This document shows positions 48,201-55,075 of a stretch of DNA of 64,000 nt, piece after piece. Each line of letters begins with the position of its first letter. Position 1 is the first letter of the stretch. Location of the stretch: positions 434,001 through 498,000 of the forward strand of contig NZ_CP109132.1 in the NCBI RefSeq assembly GCF_035918015.1, given 5' to 3'. The position numbers were made by a program, and so were the translations under genes. A model generated the notes under the pieces. It did no database searches and was not told the DNA's origin. It was given only the letters and a program-made list of their open reading frames with translations. Origin of the DNA: Streptomyces sp. NBC_01754 (lineage in GTDB: Bacteria; Actinomycetota; Actinomycetes; Streptomycetales; Streptomycetaceae).

Positions 48201-48565
48201 GTCTCCAGGTCGAGCGGCTCCCATTCGGTGCTGTACGGGCGCCGGTGCAGCACCTGGTGGCGCCGGGCGGATCCGGTGGTGAGCTGGAGGGTCGCCGAAC
48301 CCTTGGGGCACAGCCGGCCGCGGCTGACGGGTGAGTCGGGATCGCCCTCGATCTGGACGACCCGGTCGTCCTTGACGTACACCTGCTGGCCGCAACCGAC
48401 CGCGCAGTACGGGCAGACGGACTTGACGACACGGTCCGCCGTGGCGGTGCGTGGGCGCAGCTCCTCGGTGGTGGGTGACATCGCGGCCCGGCCTCTGCCC
48501 AAGGGGTCGGTTCCGGTCAGCTGGCGGTAGGCGGGCCAGCGGCCGAGCAGGTGGTGCACTCCCAT
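45284..48565 (-). CDS. Formate dehydrogenase catalytic subunit, cysteine type, no Tat signal
   Basis: A 1093-residue molybdopterin (bis-MGD) oxidoreductase of the FdnG/FdoG type, oxidising formate to CO2. The N-terminal [4Fe-4S] site has Cys51, Cys54, Cys58 and Cys86 (SVCPYCAVGCGQQVYV, GRLCPKG). The metal ligand is Cys189 in ENQARVCHSSTVAGLG, where E. coli has selenocysteine, and the neighbouring His190 is kept. The protein is one continuous frame with no UGA interruption. The start is ATG 48565 (MGVHHLLGRWPAYRQLTGTD) with CTGGAGGAA six bases upstream. An ATG at 48598 is less likely. No twin-arginine signal exists, so the active site should face the cytoplasm, unlike FdnG. It is the first gene of the operon. 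Confidence 0.96.
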   Translation of the reverse strand: MGVHHLLGRWPAYRQLTGTDPLGRGRAAMSPTTEELRPRTATADRVVKSVCPYCAVGCGQQVYVKDDRVVQIEGDPDSPVSRGRLCPKGSATLQLTTGSARRHQVLHRRPYSTEWEPLDLETAMDMVADRVVETRRRTWEWEHDGVRTARTMGIASLGGATLDNEENYLIKKLFTGLGVVQVENQARVCHSSTVAGLGTSFGRGGATTFMQDLQHADCIVIQGSNFAEAHPVGFQWVMEAKARGARIIHVDPRFTRTSALSDLFVPIRAGSDIAFLGGIINHVLTEEKDFREYVLNYTNAATLVGDDFQDTEDLDGVFSGLDEERRHYDADTWQYRGTEVQAPSGDVDALYASRSGHAESAEDHERVHDAAESETHGSGGARAVPRPPRDDTLRDPRCVYQILKRHYARYTPEMVEKICGIGRETFLEVCEALTSNSGPDRTSAFAYAVGWTQHSTGSQCIRAASVLQLLLGNIGRPGGGIQALRGHASIQGSSDIPTLFNLLPGYLPMPHAHTHEDLEAFIRASRTVKGFWGNMRAYFVSLLKAYYGDAATADNDFCFDHLPRLTGSHGTYETVMAQLDGTCEGYFLMGENPAVGSANARLQRLGMSRLDWLVVRDFSLIESATWWQDGPETETGEMRTEDIGTEVFFFPAAAHTEKSGSFTNTNRWLQWHHAAVEPEGDARSDLWFMYHLGRRVKERLAASTDPMDRAVQDLTWDYPVEGPLEEPVAASVLAEINGHGPDGAPLSAYTELKDDGSTRCGCWIYCGVYADGVNQAARRKPHTEQDWVASEWAWAWPANRRILYNRASAAPDGTPWSDRKAYIWWDEAEKRWTGHDVPDFVPDRAPGHVPDPDATGPDALRGDDPFIMQADGKGWLYAPAGLEDGPLPTHYEPQDSPFTNALYPSCSRSPVRRLHPREGNRYHPSGDEPGAAVYPYIVTTHRLTEHFTAGGMSRWSPYLSELQPEFFCEVSPQLAAERGLEHGGWATIVTARNAVEARVMVTARITPLTVHGRTVHQIGLPFHWGPNGVSTGDAANELVAIALDPNALIQEDKALTADIRPGRRPRGPALPEFVAEYRRRAGVTETTGTQEAT

Positions 48566-48947
48566 CGCGTTCCTCCAGCGATCCGGGGATTCACTCAAGG
48601 CTCACCCCGTGGCCGCGGGACGGCGACACGAGCGCCGCGACCGGACCGGTGAGGGGGCTTCCGGGCGAGCCGCCTGCTCCGGGCGGAACACGGACACCGT
48701 CCGCGGCCTCCGCCGAAGTCGCCCACGTCATGAGCGGGATCCCGGACGTGACCCGCGCCGCGGCTCCGGGCACGGGCCTGGCGTGCGGTACGTGCCCCTG
48801 GGAAACCGGCGAGGGGGGCCGGCTCGCCCGGTCATCATCGTGTAGCCGATTCGCACCATATGAAACTCTTTTACTCTGACATCGCCATAAAACATGAATT
48901 CATGTCAATGGCTGTCTGTCGGCGGAGCCCCGGGGTATGCGCCATGC
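48566..48947. other. 382-bp divergent control region of the formate dehydrogenase operon
   Basis: The region is GC-rich near the formate dehydrogenase start, then turns AT-rich at about 48,845-48,910 (atatgaaactcttttactctgac, cataaaacatgaattcatgtc). That is unusual in this genome and likely holds the divergent promoters. The palindrome described separately lies here. No gene is seen. Confidence 0.6.
48892..48905. promoter_or_regulatory. 14-bp perfect palindrome acatgaattcatgt
   Basis: A perfect AT-rich palindrome 42 bp before the DUF6479 gene and about 330 bp before the formate dehydrogenase operon. Size and symmetry fit a dimeric repressor site. The regulator is unknown. Confidence 0.5.
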
Positions 48948-49325
48948 ATGGACGTAACGAACGGAGCAAGGGATGCCCTCGCCGCGACTCTCGCCGACGG
49001 GCGGGGCGCTGTGGGTGTGGTCGTCGGCGTCATCGGCATCGCCGTGGTGTTCCTACTGATCGGCGCATTCTGGTGGGGCATGCGGCGCCGGGACAGGGAG
49101 TCACGGCCACCGCGCCCCGACGAGCAGCCGCCGCGCCCGGCCCACCGGACCGAGATCCGGCAGAACGACATGCACGGGCCGGACCACTTTCCCGAGGACG
49201 GGCGGGCCATGACCCCATATGAGCTCAGCGACCACGGCAACGAGGCGATCCCGCCGGAGGACGCGCCCGGACGCGACGAGACCCTGCGGGACGACCCCCG
49301 GCGCGACGAGCCCCGACGCGACTGA
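48948..49325 (+). CDS. Small single-pass membrane protein (DUF6479-like)
   Basis: A 125-residue protein. A short cytosolic or external start is followed by one transmembrane helix (GVVVGVIGIAVVFLLIGAFWWGMRRRD), a basic flank, and a long charged disordered tail. The tail has the segment EEQP-like DEQPPRPAHRTEIRQNDMHG and TPYELSDHGNEAIPPEDA, which I associate with the Streptomyces-specific DUF6479 family. It ends with repeated DDPRRDEP-type residues. The function is unknown. A hairpin terminator follows at 49359-49378. Confidence 0.75.
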   Translation: MDVTNGARDALAATLADGRGAVGVVVGVIGIAVVFLLIGAFWWGMRRRDRESRPPRPDEQPPRPAHRTEIRQNDMHGPDHFPEDGRAMTPYELSDHGNEAIPPEDAPGRDETLRDDPRRDEPRRD

Positions 49326-49358
49326 TCCGCCGGCACCCGGTCGTCCCGGACCGGTCGC

Positions 49359-49378
49359 TCAGGGGTCCGGTCCCCTGA
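49359..49378 (+). terminator. Hairpin terminator
   Basis: A perfect 7-bp stem (tcagggg, cccctga) with a 6-base loop lies 34 bp after the DUF6479 gene. Confidence 0.55.
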
Positions 49379-49461
49379 TCGGCGGGCGCGGACGCGCGAG
49401 CGTCCGGGTTCTCCGGCGCGGCTCTCACCCATCCGATCGGGGACCTCGCAGTGGGGGGCAC

Positions 49462-50376
49462 ATGAAAGGCCCGGAGTCCGACCGCAGGACGCGCGTCACC
49501 GTCCTGGTCGCGCTCGCCGCCAATCTCGTGATCGCGGTGGCCAAGGCCGTGGGGGGCCTCTTCTCCGGCTCCCCCGCCCTGCTGTCCGAGGCGGCGCACT
49601 CCGTCGCGGACAGCTTCAACGAGATCTTCCTGCTGGCCTCGCTGCGCAGCAGCCGCCGTCCGCCCGACGCCCACCACCCGTTCGGGTACGGCATGGAGCG
49701 CTACTTCTGGGCGTTGCTCGCCGCCGTCGGCATCTTCGTGATGGGCGGCTGCTTCTCCTTCTTCCAGGGCTTCGAGGCACTGCGTGGGAACGCGCGGGAA
49801 TCGCCCGGCGGATACGCGGTCGGACTGATCGTCCTGGGTGTCGCCTTCCTGGCCGAGGGAAGTTCGCTGGTGAGGGCGCTGCTCCAGCTCCGGGGGGAGA
49901 AGGCCGGGGCCCGCGATCCCGCGCTGCGTACCGTGATCGCCGAGGACAGCACGGCCGTGCTCGGTGTGCTGCTGGCGATGGCCGGCATGGGACTCCATCT
50001 CGTCACGGGCGACGTCGTGTGGGAGGCCTCGGCCTCGCTGGGGATCGGACTGCTCCTGGTCTACGTCGCCTTCCGGCTCGGCCGCGAAGCCCGTGACCAG
50101 CTGATCGGTGAATCCGCCGAGCCGGCGCTGCGCGAGGGTGTCGAGGAACTCCTCGCGGCCCAGGCGGAGGTCGACAACGTGGCCGCGCTCCTGACGATGC
50201 GGCTGGGCCTGGACTCGGTCCTCGTCGCCGCTCGGATCGATCTCGCCCCGGGGATCGACAGCGAGGAGATCGAGCGGGTCTCGATGCGCATCAAGACCGC
50301 GGTGGCCGGCGAGTGGCCGCAGGCCCAGCACATCTTCCTCGACATCACCAACGCGCCGCCGCCGGGCGGTGTGTGA
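49462..50376 (+). CDS. Cation diffusion facilitator family transporter
   Basis: A 304-residue metal/proton antiporter of the cation diffusion facilitator family. Six helices are expected. The first contains TVLVALAANLVIAVAKAVGG, and the second contains the metal site SEAAHSVADSFNE, with the family's HxxxD pattern (HSVAD). The second metal pair is in VIAEDSTAVLGVLLAM, where ExxxD-type residues (ED...) replace the usual HxxxD. The C-terminal cytosolic domain contains LTMRLGLDSVLVAARIDLAP. The metal is not predictable, and Zn or Fe/Mn export is typical. The ATG at 49462 follows gtgggggg. Confidence 0.88.
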   Translation: MKGPESDRRTRVTVLVALAANLVIAVAKAVGGLFSGSPALLSEAAHSVADSFNEIFLLASLRSSRRPPDAHHPFGYGMERYFWALLAAVGIFVMGGCFSFFQGFEALRGNARESPGGYAVGLIVLGVAFLAEGSSLVRALLQLRGEKAGARDPALRTVIAEDSTAVLGVLLAMAGMGLHLVTGDVVWEASASLGIGLLLVYVAFRLGREARDQLIGESAEPALREGVEELLAAQAEVDNVAALLTMRLGLDSVLVAARIDLAPGIDSEEIERVSMRIKTAVAGEWPQAQHIFLDITNAPPPGGV

Positions 50377-50420
50377 GCACCGCCCGGCGTGTTGCGGGAG
50401 CGGGCGGGGCGCACCACGCT

Positions 50421-50462
50421 GGTTCTGGCCCCGTGGCACCGAAGAAGTCGTGCCGCAGAACC
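50421..50462 (+). terminator. Nested hairpin between transporter and VOC genes
   Basis: An outer stem ggttctg/cagaacc and an inner stem ggcac/gtgcc are arranged concentrically just before the next start codon. It could terminate the transporter transcript or influence translation of the VOC gene. Confidence 0.4.
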
Positions 50463-50479
50463 GATAAGGCAGTGGGACC

Positions 50480-51289
50480 ATGACCCCAACCGAACCGGCA
50501 CCGCTGATCGGCGCCTCCGCGCCGTGCTGGGTACATCTGGTGACCCGGGAGCTGGACGCGGCGCGGCGCTTCTACGGTGCCGTTCTCGGCTGGACGTTCC
50601 GTCCGGGGGTGATGGGCGACGACTTCGTCATGGCCCGCTCCGGCGGTGTGCCGGTGGCGGGGATCGGTGCGGTCGCCTCCGCCTATCACGTGGCCGTCGC
50701 CTGGACACCGTACTTCTCGGTGCGGGACGCCGACGTGGCGTCGGACCGTATCCGTGAGCGCAGCGGCACGGTGGCGGTGGGCCCGCTGGCGCTCGGCCTG
50801 GGGCGCGCCCTGCTGGCCGCCGACCGGGACGGGGCGTCCTTCGGTGTCTGGGAGTGGACGGGCCGGACGGCGACCGTGGACTCCACGGGCAGCCCGGCCC
50901 ACGCCTGGCTCCGGCTGCGCGCCCGGGACGCCTTCGACTCGGCGATCTTCTACGGCGAGGTGCTCGGCTGGGGAAACGAGGAGTCCAGCGGCTGCCAGGT
51001 CGCGTACGTGAAGGAAGAGGTGCTCGTGCGCTGCGGCGGCCGTCCGCTCGCCCGGATCAGCTCCGGGGCCGTCGAGTCCGCGCCCGATCCCATGGTGCGC
51101 CCGCACTGGCAGGTGCAGTTCCCGGTCGACGACGTGGCGGCGACGGTGCGCGAGGCGGAGCGGCACGGAGGCACGCTGCTGGAACGGCGCGGCGTGCCCC
51201 AGGGCAGTGAGGCCACGCTGAGCGATCCGGACGGCGGGCACTTCACCGTGACGGACGTACGCAGCCCCGCCGCCTCGGACGACGGCTGA
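50480..51289 (+). CDS. VOC superfamily protein with two glyoxalase-like domains
   Basis: A 269-residue tandem VOC protein. Domain 1 (13-125) starts CWVHLVTRELDAARRFYGAV, and domain 2 (140-262) starts AWLRLRARDAFDSAIFYGEV and closes with EATLSDPDGGHFTVTDVRSP. The metal-binding His/Glu pattern is incomplete in domain 1. Members bind or modify small molecules (dioxygenase, resistance or hydroxylase-like), and the ligand is unknown. It converges on the cysteine hydrolase gene, with 54 bp between. Confidence 0.85.
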   Translation: MTPTEPAPLIGASAPCWVHLVTRELDAARRFYGAVLGWTFRPGVMGDDFVMARSGGVPVAGIGAVASAYHVAVAWTPYFSVRDADVASDRIRERSGTVAVGPLALGLGRALLAADRDGASFGVWEWTGRTATVDSTGSPAHAWLRLRARDAFDSAIFYGEVLGWGNEESSGCQVAYVKEEVLVRCGGRPLARISSGAVESAPDPMVRPHWQVQFPVDDVAATVREAERHGGTLLERRGVPQGSEATLSDPDGGHFTVTDVRSPAASDDG

Positions 51290-51343
51290 GCCGGCCGGGT
51301 CGTACGGGTGCCTGGTGCCGCCCGGTGAACGGCGGGGCGGCGG

Positions 51344-51889
51344 TCAGAACTCCACGGTGTCCGCGGTCCGGATGTCGGCCCCCATGTTGCGGCGCATCAT
51401 CGTCAGTGCCGCCTCGGCGAGGTCCGGGTGGATGTGTGCGACGGCGTCCTCGGGGACGGTGACGCCCAGATACCTGATGTGTGCGTCGAGCGCCGAGTAG
51501 AGGACGCACTGCTCGGTCACCTGGCCGCAGAGGACGATGTGGTCCACGCCCAGCTGGTCGAGCAGATAGGGCAGCGGCGTCTCGTAGAAGACGGAGTGGC
51601 GCGCCTTCACCACGAAGAGGGAGGCGTCGTCGGGCAGGAGCGGTTCGACGAGTTCCGGGTGGGCGCCGGCGAGTGCCTGGTCGACGATCTCGCCGTGGTG
51701 GGACCGCCACTCGCCGAAGTTGTCGTTGACGTAGATGACGGGGACCGGGTGCTCCCGGGCCCTCCGGATCAGCTCCACCATCGCGTGGACGGTCCGGGTG
51801 ACGGACGGGACGAGCAGGTCGGCGTCGGGATGGCCGTAGCTGTTGATCATGTCGATGACTACGACGGCGCGCTTGCCCATGTCCTCCAT
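51344..51889 (-). CDS. Cysteine hydrolase of the isochorismatase family
   Basis: A 181-residue isochorismatase-like hydrolase with the complete Asp-Lys-Cys triad: Asp13 in VVVIDMINSYG, Lys95 in LFVVKARHSVFYET and Cys128 in GQVTEQCVLYSALDAH, with the cis-peptide motif just before the Cys. The substrate could be an amide (nicotinamidase/carbamoyl type) or isochorismate-like, and context gives no hint. The start is ATG 51889, and ATG 51880 is an alternative. Confidence 0.87.
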   Translation of the reverse strand: MEDMGKRAVVVIDMINSYGHPDADLLVPSVTRTVHAMVELIRRAREHPVPVIYVNDNFGEWRSHHGEIVDQALAGAHPELVEPLLPDDASLFVVKARHSVFYETPLPYLLDQLGVDHIVLCGQVTEQCVLYSALDAHIRYLGVTVPEDAVAHIHPDLAEAALTMMRRNMGADIRTADTVEF

Positions 51890-52083
51890 GGTGGCAGCCG
51901 ACCGTGAAAGCACCACGCGGGCCGGACGGCCGCCACTGCCGGAGGACGGAAGGCCGGGTACCGCGGGAGCCTCGACGCACGCGGGCGGGCCGCATAAGAT
52001 CACCCGCAGGGCATCGCGCGCCGGTCACCGGCCGGGTGAGGCGTGGAGGTAGCCCGTGAGATGCCCGTCGGAGGCATTCCACC

Positions 52084-52464
52084 ATGTCAGTAAAGTTGAA
52101 TCACACCATCGTCCACAGCCGGGACAATCGTGAATCCGCCGAGTTCCTGGCGCACATCCTGGGTCTGGACACCGGCGAGGAGTGGGGACCCTTCATTCCT
52201 CTCGTTCTCGCGAACGGCGTCACGCTGGACTTCGCGACGATTCCCGCCGAATCGATCACCACGCAGCACTACGCGTTCCTGATTTCGGAGGCGGAGTTCG
52301 ACAGCGCCTTCGAGCGGATCAGGGCGCGGGGGATCACGTACTACGCCGATCCCCACCGGAAGCTGCCGGGCGAGATCAACCACAACGACGGCGGCCGCGG
52401 GGTGTACTTCCCCGATCCCTCCGGCCATGGGATGGAACTGATCACTCGCCCCTACGGCGGCTGA
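52084..52464 (+). CDS. Single-domain VOC/glyoxalase-like protein
   Basis: A 126-residue VOC protein. The start LNHTIVHSRDNRESAEFLAH supplies a metal His, HYAFLISEAEFDSAFERIRA is the middle strand-helix unit, and GRGVYFPDPSGHGMELITRP carries the closing metal Glu. An intact His/His/Glu set suggests a metal-dependent dioxygenase or lyase-like enzyme, but the substrate is unknown. The ATG follows cggaggcattccacc. It converges on an acetyltransferase gene across a very strong hairpin. Confidence 0.87.
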   Translation: MSVKLNHTIVHSRDNRESAEFLAHILGLDTGEEWGPFIPLVLANGVTLDFATIPAESITTQHYAFLISEAEFDSAFERIRARGITYYADPHRKLPGEINHNDGGRGVYFPDPSGHGMELITRPYGG

Positions 52465-52469
52465 CCGCG

Positions 52470-52517
52470 GCCCGGAGCACCGGGGCGGCCCGGCCGGGCC
52501 GCCCCGGTGCTCCGGGC
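52470..52517. terminator. Very strong bidirectional hairpin terminator
   Basis: A 22-bp perfect stem (52470-52491 with 52496-52517) surrounds the loop ggcc. It sits exactly between the convergent VOC and acetyltransferase genes and is the longest perfect hairpin found in the window. Confidence 0.92.
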
Positions 52518-53012
52518 TCAGGGGCCCTCGATCGTGAAGGTCAGCTCGGGGCGGTCCCACATGACGGCGGGCGGGTCGGCCGGAACCGTGCCCGTGCGCT
52601 CGGCGCCCACAGCACGGTAGAACCCCTCCGCCGGTGGATGCGAGACGACCCGCACCCTGGCCAGGCCCGCCCGGAGCGCCTCCTCCCGCAGGTGATCGGC
52701 GAGCAGTCGCCCGACACCGAGCCCCTGGGCGTCGTCGGCGACGAACATCAGGTCGACCTCCGGCGGGACGAGGAGCAGCGCGTAGAAGCCGAGCACCCGG
52801 TCGTCGGCGCCCACGGCGACGAAGACGCGGTGCGCCTCGATGTAGTCCGGACCGACCCGGTAGCCCGCGACCATCGGGGCGTAAGGGCCCTCGTAGGCGC
52901 GGGACGTGGCGACCAGCCGGGTGAGCCGCTTGGCGTCCCGGGCGACGGCCCGCCTGATCCGGACACCGACGGGCCGGACGGGTGTACGCCGGTAGGCCCT
53001 GCTCGCTCTCAT
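52518..53012 (-). CDS. GNAT family N-acetyltransferase
   Basis: A 164-residue acetyltransferase with the GNAT fold. The acetyl-CoA-binding motif A is DLMFVADDAQGLGVGRLLAD (Q/RxxGxG/A present as QGLGVGR), and the C-terminal strand-helix is VVSHPPAEGFYRAVGAERTG. The substrate is unknown. The start MRASRAYRRTPVRPVGVRIR at 53012 is the first reasonable ATG. An N-terminal basic stretch precedes the fold. Confidence 0.87.
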   Translation of the reverse strand: MRASRAYRRTPVRPVGVRIRRAVARDAKRLTRLVATSRAYEGPYAPMVAGYRVGPDYIEAHRVFVAVGADDRVLGFYALLLVPPEVDLMFVADDAQGLGVGRLLADHLREEALRAGLARVRVVSHPPAEGFYRAVGAERTGTVPADPPAVMWDRPELTFTIEGP

Positions 53013-53071
53013 ACGCCGAGTATCACGCACCCCGAGGTCCGGCCGGCGCCGCGGCCCGGGCGCGTACCGGC

Positions 53072-53470
53072 TCAGGCGCGCCGCGCGTGCCACTCCCGTA
53101 TGACGGCCTCGACGTCCAGCGGCCCGATGTTCAGCGGCGGGCCCTCGGGGGGTGTGAGCAGCGCCTCGCGGATCCGCTCGTTCACCTCGGCCAGGAGGCG
53201 CCGTGCCTCTCTCTCCGACCTGGCCTCCAGCGCCTCCTCCCGGGCGTCCTCGGCCTCCTTGCGGAGTGCCAGCGACGGCGGGAGCACCGACACGCCCTCG
53301 CGCTCCATCTTCGCCTTGATCCACCAGTTCTCGTCGTAAGGACGTTCGAGGCCGGGCAGTGGCTTGCCGAAGCCGGGCAGCTGGGCGAAGTCCCCGCGCT
53401 GTTCCGCCTCACGGATCTGTCGGTCCACCCAGGACTCGAAGCTGACACCGGCGGGCTTGCGCTCGGTCAC
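53072..53470 (-). CDS. DUF1992 (DnaJ-homologue subfamily C member 28-like) protein
   Basis: A 132-residue soluble, highly charged helical protein. The signature is FESWVDRQIREAEQRGDFAQ followed by LPGFGKPLPGLERPYDENWW, the hallmark of the DUF1992/DNAJC28 conserved region. A long charged helix (AEDAREEALEARSEREARRL) occupies the second half. The family's biochemical role is not established. It is 212 bp downstream of the phosphatase gene in the same direction. Confidence 0.88.
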   Translation of the reverse strand: MTERKPAGVSFESWVDRQIREAEQRGDFAQLPGFGKPLPGLERPYDENWWIKAKMEREGVSVLPPSLALRKEAEDAREEALEARSEREARRLLAEVNERIREALLTPPEGPPLNIGPLDVEAVIREWHARRA

Positions 53471-53682
53471 CGTGCGCCCCTCTCAGAATGCGTCCCGCGG
53501 GCGGCGGGTACGGCCGTTCCCGGCGGCTCCACGATACCGAGCGGTTCTCCGGCCCGAGCTGGGTCCGACGGGTGCACGACGGCGTCATCGCGACGCGGCT
53601 CCCGCCGATCTGGGCGGCACCGGTCGTACAGCGGCCCGGTGCGAGGTCCGTCGGGGTCCTCGCGCCGGGCCGCGTGCTGGGT

Positions 53683-54480
53683 TCAGGCCGTGACCACCAG
53701 GTCGGCGCGGAGCCGTTCCAGCACGCTCTCGGGGACCCTCAGCGCTTTGCGGAGATAGCCGTCGAGGCCGCCCCACCGCTCGTCCATGGCGTCCAGGGCG
53801 GCGTCGAGGTAGCGGGGGCGGACCTCGATGACCGCGGTGGCGATGTCCGGGTCACCGCCTGCCTGGAGATAGCGGTGCACCTCCGGTCCGAGGGCCCGCC
53901 GGGCCACCCGGTTCACGGCCAGGAACTCCGCCCGTACGACGTCACGTGACGCGCCCGCCGTCATCAGCAGCAGCGCCGTCGCCCATCCGGTGCGGTCCTT
54001 GCCGGTCGCGCAGTGGAAGAGCAGGGGTCTGGCCCTGGGGTCGGCCGCCGTCTCCAGGAACGCCCGGTAGGCTGCCGCCGCTCCGGGGGTGAGAACCATG
54101 GTGCGGTAGGTCTGCGCGAACAGTTCCTCCGCCCTGCCTCCGCCGAGCGCGGCGGCTGCGCCGTCCGGGTCGCCGAGCAGGGCCCTGAGCCGGCCCTGGA
54201 GTACGCCGGGGTTGTCGCCGAGCACGTCGGCGACGAAGAGCCGGGCGCCGCGGGGCAGCCGGTCGGGGGCCCACCGGCGTTCGTCGGCGGTGCGGAGATC
54301 GACCACCGTGCGGATACCGAGGGCGGTGACCGCGATGTCGTGCTCCGCGTCGAAGTCGCTCAGCTGGCCCGAGCGCAGGAGCACTCCCTGCCTCAGGCGG
54401 CGGTGGCGCTCCAGGGCGATACCGCCGAGGTCGCGCAGGTTGACGACGGTGGAGGCCGGGACGGCCCGGGCGGTCTGCAC
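53683..54480 (-). CDS. Dual-specificity-type protein tyrosine/serine phosphatase
   Basis: A 265-residue phosphatase of the Y_phosphatase3 (MptpB/LipA-like) group. It opens with the family's VVNLRDLGGIALERHRRLRQ, followed by LLRSGQLSDF and TVVDLRTADERR. The catalytic P-loop is HCATGKDRTGWAT with Cys157 and Arg163. The extra Lys-Asp in the loop is typical for enzymes able to use phosphotyrosine and sometimes phosphoinositides. I chose GTG 54480 (VQTARAVPAS), which has aaagagg upstream. An ATG at 54570 would add 30 residues with no family likeness. Confidence 0.88.
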   Translation of the reverse strand: MQTARAVPASTVVNLRDLGGIALERHRRLRQGVLLRSGQLSDFDAEHDIAVTALGIRTVVDLRTADERRWAPDRLPRGARLFVADVLGDNPGVLQGRLRALLGDPDGAAAALGGGRAEELFAQTYRTMVLTPGAAAAYRAFLETAADPRARPLLFHCATGKDRTGWATALLLMTAGASRDVVRAEFLAVNRVARRALGPEVHRYLQAGGDPDIATAVIEVRPRYLDAALDAMDERWGGLDGYLRKALRVPESVLERLRADLVVTA

Positions 54481-54580
54481 GATGAACTGCCTCTTTCCCG
54501 ACGGCCTGCACAGGTCAGGGACAACGTCGCATGGGGCATCGAAATCGACAAAGGGAAGTTCCGGACACACCGCGCGGTTG

Positions 54581-55075
54581 TCAGTCGGCGAGGATCCTGG
54601 TCTTCTGTGCCGCGAACTCGGTGTCGGTCAGCACGCCCCGTTCCCTGAGCGACGCGAGCCGTTCGAGCAGGGTGATGACGTCGTCCTCACCCTGCGCCGG
54701 GACGCGCTCGTGGGCCACCGCCTGCCCGCCCGCCGTCCGGACGGCCTCGGTCAGAGGCACGGACCAGAGGTCCTCCCACACGATCAGCGCCGCGGTGTTG
54801 CCCGCCGGCAGTTCCGCCAGGGGGCGCACCTTCATGAGGTCGGGCCCCGGGGCCGCCTCCTCGCCGGGTGACTCGAAGGCCACCCGGCCCGCGGGATCGA
54901 GCTCTCTCAGCTCCACGCGTTCGAGTGTGCCGTCCTGGTTCGCCCGGGCGAAGGCGAGATCGAGGATCCGCACCGCCTGCGAGGAGAGCGCTTCGGCGAG
55001 GACGGGGGCGATCGTGTCGGCGAACCGGCTGCCCGGAAAGGTGACGACGAGGTATTCCACGGGTCCCAGGGGCAC
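54581..55075 (-). CDS. DUF6325-type protein with C-terminal SHOCT domain
   Basis: A 164-residue protein starting at GTG 55075 (VPLGPVEYLVVTFPGSRFAD), with aaagga 8 bp upstream. The first 130 residues resemble the DUF1269/DUF6325 alpha/beta fold (VRILDLAFARANQDGTLE, AALIVWEDLWSVPLTEAV). The last 35 residues are a SHOCT module (LLERLASLRERGVLTDTEFA), an oligomerisation or nucleic-acid-associated short domain. The function is unknown. It shares direction with the phosphatase gene 100 bp downstream and diverges from the rho-like gene. Confidence 0.78.
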   Translation of the reverse strand: MPLGPVEYLVVTFPGSRFADTIAPVLAEALSSQAVRILDLAFARANQDGTLERVELRELDPAGRVAFESPGEEAAPGPDLMKVRPLAELPAGNTAALIVWEDLWSVPLTEAVRTAGGQAVAHERVPAQGEDDVITLLERLASLRERGVLTDTEFAAQKTRILAD

